DNA of 18,450 nt from Candidatus Cloacimonadota bacterium. Lineage in GTDB: Bacteria; Cloacimonadota; Cloacimonadia; Cloacimonadales; TCS61. Below, piece after piece: positions 1 through 6,320 of the stretch (positions are counted from its first letter, which is position 1; each line of letters begins with the position of its first letter). The stretch is taken from the NCBI GenBank assembly GCA_018654125.1, contig JABIME010000087.1, forward strand, positions 1 to 18,450, given 5' to 3'. The notes below the pieces were generated by a model, which was given only the letters and a program-made list of their open reading frames with translations, searched no databases and was not told the DNA's origin. Both the position numbers and the translations under genes were made by a program.

Positions 1-452
1 TAAACGTAATCGGTAGCACTATTTGTTGTTCCATTACCTGGAACTGGACTATTTGCATTTATATTTATGGAATTTTCAAAGTTGTCTGTTGTTCCTCTAT
101 ATACATTCCAATATGCATTATTCTCCTCTGTTTGAGTTGTCCAATAAAGTGTTGGAGTTCCAACTGTATAAAGTGCGTAGAAAGATGAGAGGTTTACGGG
201 TAATGTAATGTCACCACCACCTGTAACCGAGAGATCAACCAGTGCACTTGGAGACCAGCTTGTTAAAGACGCACCATTATTTACCGTAATTACACCAGTA
301 TCATCACCAGTATTGATAATATAAGATTTGTCATCATCCGCAGAAGTCAGAATCATATGAGAACCGGAATAAATTTTTATATAGCTATCTCCAGCATACA
401 GAAATGCTGTGATAATGCAAAAAAGCATTACCAGTTTAATTATTCTTTTCAT
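1..452 (-). CDS. Exported FCB-type surface protein, C-terminus cut by window edge
   Basis: The minus-strand frame opens with an ATG at 452 and stays open to base 1, giving about 150 visible residues and no stop, so the gene is partial. Residues 1-20 form a signal peptide (MKRIIKLVM..., ending near LYAG). A beta-rich, Gly/Asp/Ser-rich stretch follows, then the segment WTTQTEENNAYWNVYRG at about residues 103-119. That LPVNLSS...W-x-T-x-(S/T)-E-x-N-N-x-W-x-V-Y-R-G module is familiar from secreted proteins of Cloacimonadota and related FCB bacteria, where it usually precedes a C-terminal sorting or FlgD-like domain, which here would lie outside the window. The start lies 2 bases after the stop of the upstream gene (455-1228), and its AAAGAGG ribosome site sits inside the last codons of that gene, so the two are probably co-transcribed. 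Exact function unknown; surface location is inferred. Confidence 0.75.
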   Translation of the reverse strand, partial: MKRIIKLVMLFCIITAFLYAGDSYIKIYSGSHMILTSADDDKSYIINTGDDTGVITVNNGASLTSWSPSALVDLSVTGGGDITLPVNLSSFYALYTVGTPTLYWTTQTEENNAYWNVYRGTTDNFENSININANSPVPGNGTTNSATDYV

Positions 453-454
453 GT

Positions 455-1228
455 TTACCTCTTTGCAATTTGTTGAACCAATAATTTAATTGCTTGTAAT
501 TCAGCTTTTAATTTATCTATCTCATTTTGCAGATCTTCAATAGTTTTCTGTAGTTTCTGATTGTCTCTAGAACCGGGTGATGTCCATACACCAGCATTAG
601 TGCCATCGCTTGTCCAAACTTGCCCACTTTGTCCTGAATCGGTTATCATGTAGGGACCACTTGAGAGTTTATCATTTGTAATACTACCTGCCAATTTATT
701 ATTTGTAATACCACCTGCCAATTTATCATTTGAAATTGAGCCTGCTAATTGGTCATTGTATATTCCTCCTGCTAATTTATCAGAGGAAATTGAACCGTCT
801 AACATGTCGTTTGTAACTTTATAGTAGCCAATAGTTGTTGTACCAACTTCGTTTATTGTTACATCGCCGCTCACTGTCCGTCCTGTTGCAATACCAGAAC
901 TATTACCTATATATATTTGACCTTGGTTTAGGCTTAATTGAGCGGTGGAAAGCAGAGTCCATGTAGGACTTGCAGGTGTTCCGCTATTGTAATAATAACC
1001 AGCTGTTCCATCTGTCTGATAAACAAGCAAACCTGTGGCTGGTGAAGAAATATCCCCACGCTGTGCAGCTGTCATACGTGGTACTAAAAAGCCTTTGCTT
1101 GTAGAGTTTACATCGAGCATGGCTGACGGATCGGCTGAATACCCGTTATCATCGGTTACTGCTACATTCTGAGCAAATAATGAGACTGTTGCTAATACTA
1201 AATAAGCTAGAATTACTAATTTTTTCAT
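455..1228 (-). CDS. Exported tail-fibre-like repeat protein with C-terminal coiled coil
   Basis: A 257-residue protein with a Sec signal peptide (residues 1-19, ending LFA-Q). Residues 35-95 resemble the AMLDV...GFLVPRMT...RGDI...GLLVYQTD...YYYN module common in Bacteroidota/FCB exported proteins and phage tail-fibre-like proteins. Residues 141-194 hold six successive 9-residue units around D-K-L-A-G-(S/G)-I-(S/T)-N, followed by a GQVWTSDG segment. The end (about 222-257) is a heptad-like, charged helix (LQKTIEDLQNEIDKLKAELQ) expected to form a coiled coil. The layout suggests an elongated, perhaps trimeric, fibre on the surface; that is inference. The start is supported by a strong AGGGAGG site 5 bases upstream. 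It is the first gene of a two-gene minus-strand unit with the truncated gene at 1-452. It might also be a chaperone-type trimeric stalk. Confidence 0.8.
   Translation of the reverse strand: MKKLVILAYLVLATVSLFAQNVAVTDDNGYSADPSAMLDVNSTSKGFLVPRMTAAQRGDISSPATGLLVYQTDGTAGYYYNSGTPASPTWTLLSTAQLSLNQGQIYIGNSSGIATGRTVSGDVTINEVGTTTIGYYKVTNDMLDGSISSDKLAGGIYNDQLAGSISNDKLAGGITNNKLAGSITNDKLSSGPYMITDSGQSGQVWTSDGTNAGVWTSPGSRDNQKLQKTIEDLQNEIDKLKAELQAIKLLVQQIAKR
659..808 (-). repeat. Tandem 27-base coding repeats (9-residue units)
   Basis: Inside the fibre-like gene the codons for residues 141-190 form about five and a half 27-base units, encoding DMLDGSISS, DKLAGGIYN, DQLAGSISN, DKLAGGITN, NKLAGSITN and the start of DKLSSG. 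On the plus strand this appears as recurring cctgcyaatttatcatttg-like blocks. The units alternate GG and GS before the isoleucine, which suggests an 18-residue higher-order period made by pairwise duplication. Confidence 0.8.
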
Positions 1229-1427
1229 TTTGTCCTCCCTTTTTTTGTTTTATATTTGATTTTATTTAATAATTTATGCAATTTGAGTACCAAATGTAAC
1301 AATTTTCATTTTTACCATTAAGATGTGCATTATGACAAACTTACGGCACTTTTTTAGCAATTTTGCTAATTAACTATATTTGTGTTTTTGTGGGTCATAA
1401 ATGGGACACGTGGGACGTTTAAGACAC

Positions 1428-1459
1428 GTTTTTATTTATTAATTATTAGTTATAAAAAC
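1428..1459. repeat. AT-rich perfect inverted repeat
   Basis: The arms GTTTTTAT (1428-1435) and ATAAAAAC (1452-1459) are perfect reverse complements separated by a 16-base AT-only or nearly AT-only spacer. It directly abuts the CCCCTCTGTCC word and may mark an end of the suspected repeat element. Confidence 0.5.
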
Positions 1460-1618
1460 CCCTCTGTCCGTTAGTTGTCGAACATCTCCCCTTGTTAATG
1501 TGAAAGAGAAGTGATCGTTTCCTTTCGGAAAGCCGACAAATAAAAGTGGAGCAGGAGTTGAGTTAAAAAATGAGTCACAATGAAGGAGCTATGTGTTACT
1601 TCAACCTTGATCTTATTC

Positions 1619-1624
1619 TTGACA
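1619..1624 (+). promoter_or_regulatory. Possible -35 box (TTGACA) in ECF leader
   Basis: A consensus TTGACA lies inside the 13-mer TTATTCTTGACAT (1613-1625). The same 13-mer occurs upstream of the RRM genes at 16215-16227. The matching -10 is poor: nothing like TATAAT sits 16-18 bases downstream, though a Bacteroidota-style TAACTTTTG begins at 1640. It would give a leader of roughly 150 bases before the start at 1810. Confidence 0.3.
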
Positions 1625-1745
1625 TCAAAATATAGCAATTAACTTTTGCTTTGCGCTGAAGTAAAGGATTCTAAGGCTTTGTAATTTGTTATGATACTTT
1701 ACCGATAGGGTATTTTTGGAAACGACAATATCTCCCGTGTTTGGA

Positions 1746-1783
1746 AAGGCGAGAAGGAATTAAATTAGCAATCCTCTTGCCTT
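1746..1783 (+). promoter_or_regulatory. Long leader hairpin before ECF operon
   Basis: AAGGCGAGA-A-GGA pairs with TCCTCTTGCCTT (12 base pairs, one G-T wobble, one bulged A) around a 13-14 base AT-rich loop. It ends about 17 bases before the GGAGG ribosome site at 1801-1805. No T-run follows on either strand, so it is not a simple terminator. It could be a 5' UTR control element, an mRNA stabiliser or the end of a repeat. Confidence 0.5.
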
Positions 1784-1809
1784 CAAAAAAATTATTTTTT
1801 GGAGGACAA

Positions 1810-2637
1810 ATGATCAAATTCACAAAATTACTTTTATTGGGAGTTATCATTCTATTCACTTTTGCAGCCTGTGATGATAGCCCATCCGGGAATCAAAATG
1901 ATGACCCTATCCCACCATCGTTTGCAGAAGTATTAGACATCGAATTCACAATTCCAGATTCCACAGAACTTGTTAATTACTCATCAGAGCAAGTTGATTA
2001 CAATGGCCTAATGGTTACAGGTTATACACTTGATCAATTCGTTAATATGGATTCTGTTAATGTTTATATCGATGAAGATGATTTTGATGGTAGAAAATTA
2101 TTTGCTTTTGAGATCGTTTCGAGTGATGAAGATGGAAATTGGTCACCTAGAGATAATGATTATTATGATCTCTCCTGGGCTGATTTTGCTTCAGGTTATC
2201 TACTCCCCGATGAGAAAGGAAGAACATATTTTGCAAATGATAATATTTTATCAGGATATAATGTGAAGTGGGCTTATTATATTCGTTTGTATAGAAGAAT
2301 GGATGTAACTCATGATGGCATTACAACAATATTTGAAACTGGTTCTTTTGAAACAGAAGGTATTAATCACCAAGCTGGAAATGGAAACTTTTACACAGAT
2401 CCAGGTTTTGCTATTACAAACTTTATCTCAGACTTCATTATACAAGATCCAGAAGATTATGAATATCAATTTACTTCTGTTTATGATGAATCTATAATTT
2501 ATAGTTGGGAAGATCTACAATCCGCATATTGGCTAACAACGCAAAACAAAGCAGTATTCTTGAATGAAGATGGAACTGAATTCTTAAGTAGCTTTAAAAA
2601 ATTAATAAAAATTGATCTTGTGGAGATTCAAAGATAG
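1810..2637 (+). CDS. Lipoprotein with two SUOX-like domains, first gene of ECF locus
   Basis: A 275-residue predicted lipoprotein: the signal sequence ends in the lipobox FAAC with Cys21, followed by an acidic linker. Two similar segments follow. Residues about 60-165 carry VTGYTLDQFV, then F-x-I-V-S-S-D-E-D-G and SWADFASGYLLP. Residues about 196-273 carry GFAITNFISDF, YSWEDLQSAYWL and FKKLIKIDLVEI. The pattern (G-x-x-L-x-D/Q-F, S-x-D-G, W-x-x-L/F-x-x-x-Y-x-L, closing K-x-I-x-x-I-E-I) matches the molybdopterin-binding/sulfite-oxidase-like proteins encoded just downstream, so I read this as a two-domain member; fold assignment is inference. I chose ATG 1810 (GGAGG at 1801-1805) over an upstream TTG at 1741, which would spoil the signal sequence. 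The stop overlaps the next GTG by one base. Probably a surface or periplasmic binding component for the ECF/TonB uptake locus. Confidence 0.75.
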   Translation: MIKFTKLLLLGVIILFTFAACDDSPSGNQNDDPIPPSFAEVLDIEFTIPDSTELVNYSSEQVDYNGLMVTGYTLDQFVNMDSVNVYIDEDDFDGRKLFAFEIVSSDEDGNWSPRDNDYYDLSWADFASGYLLPDEKGRTYFANDNILSGYNVKWAYYIRLYRRMDVTHDGITTIFETGSFETEGINHQAGNGNFYTDPGFAITNFISDFIIQDPEDYEYQFTSVYDESIIYSWEDLQSAYWLTTQNKAVFLNEDGTEFLSSFKKLIKIDLVEIQR

Positions 2638-3173
2638 TGAACTGGCTTAGGAAATATTCATCTCAGGATCTGCTTTATATTGCAATAATGAGTGCTTTGG
2701 GTTTAGCTGCTAAGCCTATAATAACTCCGCTAATTCATTTAATTTCTGCACCACTTATGATACCAGGTGGATCACTAGCAGGTGGATTGTATATGATGTG
2801 GATAGCTCTTGCAATTGCCATTGTAAATAAACCCGGAGCAGGACTATTAGTTGGCATTACACAAGCTATTGTGATGCTGAGTATGGGATATTTTGGAAAT
2901 CATGGAGCGGTCTCTCTTGTTAGCTATACTTTACCTGGATTTATTGCTGAGATCGTTTCTTTATTGTTTAAAAATAAGAATACTCTAATTTTTCATGTTT
3001 TGTGTGTAACATCAGCAAATCTAACAGGTGCAGTTATTGTTACCATAATTGTAATGCGCCTTGCAGCAATTCCATTTATAATTTCACTTATCGCTGCTGC
3101 AATTTCGGGAATTGTTGGTGGTATAATTTCATATTCAATGTTAAAAAAACTTAACAAATATAATATCGTATAG
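2637..3173 (+). CDS. ECF transporter S component, YkoE-like
   Basis: A 178-residue, very hydrophobic protein with about five to six membrane segments. It carries GGSLAGGLYMMW (residues 44-55), the word NKPGAGLLVGITQAIV (64-79) and SYTLPGFIAEI (96-106). KPGA-x-L with a following LPG-x-x-AE resembles the YkoE/ABC_cobalt (PF09819) type of substrate-binding S component, which in Bacillus serves hydroxymethylpyrimidine/thiamine uptake. Substrate here is unproven. It would bind the ligand in the inner membrane and couple to the T component at 8224-9003 and the ATPases at 4997-6320. It starts with GTG overlapping the preceding TAG by one base, with TGGAGATT as ribosome site, indicating translational coupling to the lipoprotein. 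No thiamine or cobalamin riboswitch consensus is visible upstream of the operon. Confidence 0.7.
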   Translation: MNWLRKYSSQDLLYIAIMSALGLAAKPIITPLIHLISAPLMIPGGSLAGGLYMMWIALAIAIVNKPGAGLLVGITQAIVMLSMGYFGNHGAVSLVSYTLPGFIAEIVSLLFKNKNTLIFHVLCVTSANLTGAVIVTIIVMRLAAIPFIISLIAAAISGIVGGIISYSMLKKLNKYNIV

Positions 3174-3181
3174 GAAGAAAA

Positions 3182-4090
3182 ATGAGAATTAAAATAATTG
3201 CAATAATCTTAATTTTAAGTTCACTGCTATTTTCTATAGAACTTATTGATGCAGAAAAACTTATACATTTAGACAGAACAAAACTTGAAAATTATGAGCA
3301 GATTGAACTTGCAACAAATAGGAACAAAGACGGTGAAGAGAAGAACGATAGTTGGAAAGGTATTAAGCTAACAGATATTCTTAATGAGTACAGCATTTCC
3401 AATTACGATAAATTGTGCTTTATTTCTTCAGATAATTATCTAGTACGAGTTTCTAAAGAAGATATTTTAAATAACTCTGCAATTTTAGCTTTAGTTAGGA
3501 ATGGCAAGATGCTTGAAGATGAAAATATCCGCTTGGTGATTCCTGCCATTAGAGATATGTTCTGGATTCAAGACATCAGTACAATTAAAACCGAGACAAT
3601 AACCGACACACCTTTCCCACATACGATATATTTTGCAGAACCTATTTTACAAAAAACGCAAATTAGAGATGAGCTCCCTCCATTTGTAAAGGTCACAGGC
3701 TATACATTTACAGAGATCATGGCACAAGCATTTCCATTTTTAAAAGATGAAGTGCTGGTGGTTGGAAAAGATGGTGTAAAACATAGTTTAGATTACGATA
3801 AATATCTTAAGAATGCGATTTTGATAAAGAACAATAAATCGTTTAATCTGAAAAGCCCCGATATGCCAGCTGGAATGTGGATAAAAAATTTAGCTTACAT
3901 TCAGATCTTTGATGTTGCAGTTATCTTTCAAAATCATTTTTCATCTTTAACTGATGTAAAAAAGATACTTAATTGGAAAATATTCCCAAGTGAAGTAACT
4001 TTGCATTTCAATGAAAATGTAGAAAAACTTAACTCAAGTGAAAAATTCAATAGTGGAAATTGGAGTAAGGCAGAATGGTTGAAATGGTAA
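3182..4090 (+). CDS. Exported protein with two SUOX/molybdopterin-binding-like domains
   Basis: 302 residues. An N-terminal signal peptide (about 1-19) is followed by a first domain at about 24-137 with SWKGIKLTDILNEY (57-70), F-I-S-S-D-N-Y, and IRLVIP (116-121) then W128-I-Q-D-I. G-x-x-L-x-x-L with a later LRLVxP...W-x-x-I is the classic layout of the oxidoreductase molybdopterin-binding (SUOX) fold. A second, more divergent copy at about 165-245 has VTGYTFTEIM, VVGKDGV and MWIKNLAYIQI. The Cys that ligates molybdenum in sulfite oxidase is not evident, so this is probably a ligand-binding or structural use of the fold rather than an enzyme; that is inference. The last 50 residues are low-similarity. 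It lies 8 bases after the S component (AGGAAG site) and its end overlaps the next gene by 16 bases. Confidence 0.7.
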   Translation: MRIKIIAIILILSSLLFSIELIDAEKLIHLDRTKLENYEQIELATNRNKDGEEKNDSWKGIKLTDILNEYSISNYDKLCFISSDNYLVRVSKEDILNNSAILALVRNGKMLEDENIRLVIPAIRDMFWIQDISTIKTETITDTPFPHTIYFAEPILQKTQIRDELPPFVKVTGYTFTEIMAQAFPFLKDEVLVVGKDGVKHSLDYDKYLKNAILIKNNKSFNLKSPDMPAGMWIKNLAYIQIFDVAVIFQNHFSSLTDVKKILNWKIFPSEVTLHFNENVEKLNSSEKFNSGNWSKAEWLKW

Positions 4091-4518
4091 AAAGAATTTC
4101 CATTTTATTTATAGTTCTCTCTTTTTTTGCATGTTCACCAACAGGCATAAAGCTTACTGGAAATATAGAAACAGGGGTTACAATAAGCGATGAAGGTGCT
4201 TTCAGCAACATCCTTAATGAATTAGCTTCAAGAGCAGAATATGCACTTCTTATCGGCAATGATGGAACTGCAGCGTTAATATCTGCACGAAGTTTTGATC
4301 AAATTCTCATCGAGAAACATAAGAATAATTGGAATTCTAAATCTAATGTTTTACCTGCAGTTTGTAATATTCGTAACCTTAAAGAAATCTGTATTTACAC
4401 AAAAACTTCATTTGAGAATAATCATTTCTCAGATCGAATTAATGAATTTGAATTTTTGGGTGAGAGCTGTAAAAATGGCTATTACATTAGAAAATATAAA
4501 GAACATACTGGAGAGTAG
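4075..4518 (+). CDS. Small lipoprotein, divergent SUOX-like domain
   Basis: 147 residues. The signal sequence ends in a lipobox-like FFAC (Cys20). The mature part has ISDEGAFSNILNELAS, ALLIGNDGTAALIS and, near the end, NIRNLKEICIY. The order (short helix with L-x-x-L, then strand-N-D-G-T, then closing -L-K-x-I-x-I-Y) parallels the second domain of the 3182-4090 protein and the 4521-4949 protein, so it appears to be a diverged single-domain member of the same set. ATG 4075 is favoured because GGAG/AAGG lies 4-9 bases upstream inside the end of the preceding gene. ATG 4084 is the alternative and would give a tidier signal sequence. It overlaps the preceding gene by 16 bases, and the next gene starts 2 bases after its stop. 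Function unknown beyond membership of the uptake locus. Confidence 0.65.
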   Translation: MVEMVKRISILFIVLSFFACSPTGIKLTGNIETGVTISDEGAFSNILNELASRAEYALLIGNDGTAALISARSFDQILIEKHKNNWNSKSNVLPAVCNIRNLKEICIYTKTSFENNHFSDRINEFEFLGESCKNGYYIRKYKEHTGE

Positions 4519-4520
4519 TT

Positions 4521-4949
4521 ATGAAGAAAATAATATTATTTCTTGGCATTCTAATTATCATTCTTTTAGCATTAACATTCTATCAGAGAAGCAAAGTAAC
4601 AGACCAAGAAGGAATTAAGTTCACTTATAAAAACCAAGAAACTTTTCTTTCCTACAAAACAATACGTTCTAATAAGAAAATTAATTTCACTGCAAAAAGT
4701 GGTGATATGTTTAATGGATACGATATACTGGGTATTTTAAACTCAATTGCTGTACCTGTAAATAGTGATTCTAAGTACATATTTCACTCAAAAGATGGTG
4801 GAACATTAAATTTAATTAAAGAAGAGAATGAAATATTTTATCTTGTATTTCAGGAAGATACAAGTGGCCAGTTTATACGATTGGTTGTTCCAACAGATGA
4901 ATTTAGCCAACGTTGGATTAAATATCTAGTTGCAATAGAAATAGAGTAA
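4521..4949 (+). CDS. Membrane-anchored single SUOX-like domain protein
   Basis: 142 residues with an N-terminal hydrophobic segment (about 3-20) that is either a signal anchor or an uncleaved signal, followed by one domain. The domain shows GYDILGILNSI (67-77), YIFHSKDGG (86-94), IRLVVP (119-124) and RWIKYLVAIEI (131-141). The IRLVVP...RWIK-x-x-x-x-IEI ending is very close to the conserved end of sulfite-oxidase-type molybdopterin-binding domains (LRLVVP...KW-x-x-x-IEV) and to IRLVIP...W-I-Q in the 3182-4090 protein. No Cys is present in the domain, so catalytic molybdenum ligation like that of sulfite oxidase is excluded. The GGAGAG site at 4513-4518 overlaps the previous stop. It is the last of four exported genes before the ATPases and is separated from them by a palindrome (4950-4968). 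Confidence 0.75.
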   Translation: MKKIILFLGILIIILLALTFYQRSKVTDQEGIKFTYKNQETFLSYKTIRSNKKINFTAKSGDMFNGYDILGILNSIAVPVNSDSKYIFHSKDGGTLNLIKEENEIFYLVFQEDTSGQFIRLVVPTDEFSQRWIKYLVAIEIE

Positions 4950-4968
4950 CTCAAACATATTGTTTGAG
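4950..4968 (+). promoter_or_regulatory. Perfect 8-base inverted repeat between exported genes and ATPases
   Basis: CTCAAACA, TAT, TGTTTGAG begins immediately after the stop of the 4521-4949 gene. It forms a stem of 8 pairs with a 3-base loop, without a following T-run. It may limit expression of the downstream ATPases relative to the abundant exported proteins, act as an mRNA processing or stability site, or serve as an operator. A TTG at 4964 falls inside the stem, which argues against using it as the ATPase start. Confidence 0.5.
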
Positions 4969-4996
4969 ATTTAAGAAAAAGGAAATTATAAGAGAA

Positions 4997-5659
4997 ATGC
5001 TAAATTTAAAGAATATCTCCTTTCGTTATAATACAGATCTGCCACTGCTCATAAACAACTTTTCTTTTACTGCAAAAGATGGTGATATCGTTGCTGTTCT
5101 CGGAGATAGCGGATCCGGTAAAACTACACTATTGAACATTATCTGCACAGTTATTCCAAAAATATTCTCCGGAGAATTATCAGGTTCTATTTCTCATAAT
5201 GAAAAAGATATTTCAGATTTATCTCTACCCGAAATAGCACCTCATATAAGCTTATTAATGCAGCATCCAGATAATCAACTTTTCTTCCCTACTGTCGAGC
5301 AGGAACTTAGCTTTGCTCCAGAAAATCTTAAAGTACCAGCCAATGAAATAATTGGTAGAATTGATGATGTTCTAACAAAATTAAATATTGAAGAATTAAG
5401 ACACAAAGAGACAACTTCATTATCATTTGGACAAAAGAAATTAGTTACACTTGCTTCTATAATAACACTTTCACCCGACATTTACCTACTTGATGAACCA
5501 TTTGCAGGACTTTCTGAAGAGTATGTGGAGTTAGTTTCAAGTGGGATTAAATCTTTAGCAACAAGTGGGAAGATCATATTTCTTGCAGGCCATACAAATG
5601 ATATTGCTAAATTTGCAAACAAGACAATTGAGATGGGAAATTTAAATGAAAAGTATTAA
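4997..5659 (+). CDS. ECF transporter ATPase (first copy)
   Basis: A 220-residue ABC ATPase of the CbiO/EcfA type. Visible motifs: Walker A GDSGSGKT (36-43), Q-loop Gln89 in LLMQHPDNQLF, signature LSFGQ (142-146), Walker B LLDEP (164-168), D-loop-like AGLS, switch His199. MQ-x-P-D-x-Q-(L/I)-F after Walker A is typical of ECF ATPases. The signature has Phe in place of the first Gly of LSGGQ, which is a departure. The ATG at 4997 is chosen, with AAGAGA just upstream; the upstream TTG at 4964 lies in a palindrome. The end overlaps the second ATPase by 14 bases, so the pair is translationally coupled and probably forms a heterodimer that powers the S/T module. It acts on the cytoplasmic face. Confidence 0.9.
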   Translation: MLNLKNISFRYNTDLPLLINNFSFTAKDGDIVAVLGDSGSGKTTLLNIICTVIPKIFSGELSGSISHNEKDISDLSLPEIAPHISLLMQHPDNQLFFPTVEQELSFAPENLKVPANEIIGRIDDVLTKLNIEELRHKETTSLSFGQKKLVTLASIITLSPDIYLLDEPFAGLSEEYVELVSSGIKSLATSGKIIFLAGHTNDIAKFANKTIEMGNLNEKY

Positions 5660-6320
5660 AATTGAAGATCTATCATTTGCCTATCAGCCCGGAAATTCAA
5701 TTTTCACAAATGCATCACTTGAGCTTCCTATTAATGAGATCACTTTATTAAAAGGAGCAAATGGTTCCGGAAAAACAACACTTTGCCGCATTTTAAGTGG
5801 ATTAGAAGTAAATTACAATGGTAATATTCATTTTAATGATCTAGATTTCAAGCTAGTTTCTTTTGCAGAAAGAGCAAATTCTATTATCTACCTTAAACAA
5901 GAACCATTACAAAATGTGGTTGCGACAACACCCGATGAAGATCTTACTTTATGGCAACACGGTTTTGAAGTACAGAAGAAAGATACATCTTCCAATTTAA
6001 GAGATAAAATTATGCAAAAATTGAAGATTGAACATTTGAGAGATAAACCATTTTGGGAATTGAGCGGAGGACAAATTAAGCGAATTGGACTGGCAGCACT
6101 GCTTATAAATTATGATAAATATTGGATATTAGATGAACCGATAGCAGGACTCGATAACAATTTAATCGGAATATTCATGTCAATTTTAGAAGAGAGAAAA
6201 GCGTTAGGAAAGGGCTGTTTGATAATTTCCCATAAAGCAGATTTTTTCCAAAAAATTATAGATAATAATTATTTAATTGAAAGCAGAAAATTTAAGAATT
6301 TTAGTAAGAGGAACTTTTGA
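5646..6320 (+). CDS. ECF transporter ATPase (second copy)
   Basis: A 224-residue ABC ATPase. Motifs: Walker A GANGSGKT (37-44), Q-loop Gln85 in IIYLKQEPLQNV, signature LSGGQ (139-143), Walker B WILDEP with Asp163/Glu164, D-loop AGLD (167-170), switch His196. All residues needed for ATP hydrolysis are present, including the canonical signature lacking in its partner. In a heterodimer the two composite sites would therefore differ. It overlaps the first ATPase by 14 bases and the TonB-receptor TTG start by 4 bases (TTGA). The last 15 residues are basic and poorly conserved. Together with the S component (2637-3173) and T component (8224-9003) it completes a dedicated (group I style) ECF importer. 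Confidence 0.9.
   Translation: MKSIKIEDLSFAYQPGNSIFTNASLELPINEITLLKGANGSGKTTLCRILSGLEVNYNGNIHFNDLDFKLVSFAERANSIIYLKQEPLQNVVATTPDEDLTLWQHGFEVQKKDTSSNLRDKIMQKLKIEHLRDKPFWELSGGQIKRIGLAALLINYDKYWILDEPIAGLDNNLIGIFMSILEERKALGKGCLIISHKADFFQKIIDNNYLIESRKFKNFSKRNF

Larger units (their letters stand above)
1229..1809. other. Gene-free intergenic block of 581 bases, possible decayed repeat
   Basis: This separates the divergent minus-strand surface-protein unit from the plus-strand ECF locus. No convincing ORF is present. Base composition changes: 1229-1400 is AT-rich (promoter side of the minus unit), while about 1400-1430 and 1458-1800 contain G/C-rich words. Visible structure includes an inverted repeat at 1428-1459, the word ACCCCTCTGTCCG with a nearby GAACATCTCCCCT (about 1458-1496), a TTTCC-TTTC-GGAAA hairpin at 1518-1531, and a long hairpin at 1746-1783. 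The CCTCTGTCC...ACATCTCCCC pair resembles a dispersed noncoding repeat that I recall from several FCB genomes, here degraded. That identification is from memory and unverified. No riboswitch family could be recognised. Confidence 0.5.

Noticed and set aside
23..208. Plus-strand small ORF at the left edge
   Set aside because: It is antisense to the partial exported protein, whose frame shows a signal peptide and a recognisable WNVYRG module.
659..808. Regular 27-base repeats suggesting a CRISPR or minisatellite array
   Set aside because: Repeats are contiguous, in frame with a signal-peptide protein, and have no unique spacers; they are coding repeats.
1746..1783. Hairpin as a rho-independent terminator
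   Set aside because: No T-run follows the stem on either strand; on the plus strand it is followed by an A-run.
1741..1809. Upstream in-frame TTG start for the first ECF-locus lipoprotein
   Set aside because: It lacks a ribosome site, runs through the long hairpin, and would bury the signal sequence; ATG 1810 has GGAGG at proper spacing.
1600..1809. Thiamine, cobalamin, c-di-GMP or molybdenum-cofactor riboswitch
   Set aside because: I could not find the conserved core words of any of these (e.g. CTGAGA/CTGAT for TPP, CACGCA for GEMM); only a generic hairpin is seen.
4964..4996. TTG 4964 as the start of the first ATPase
   Set aside because: It lies in a perfect palindrome without a ribosome site, and the added residues are not part of the ABC domain; ATG 4997 gives a standard N-terminus.
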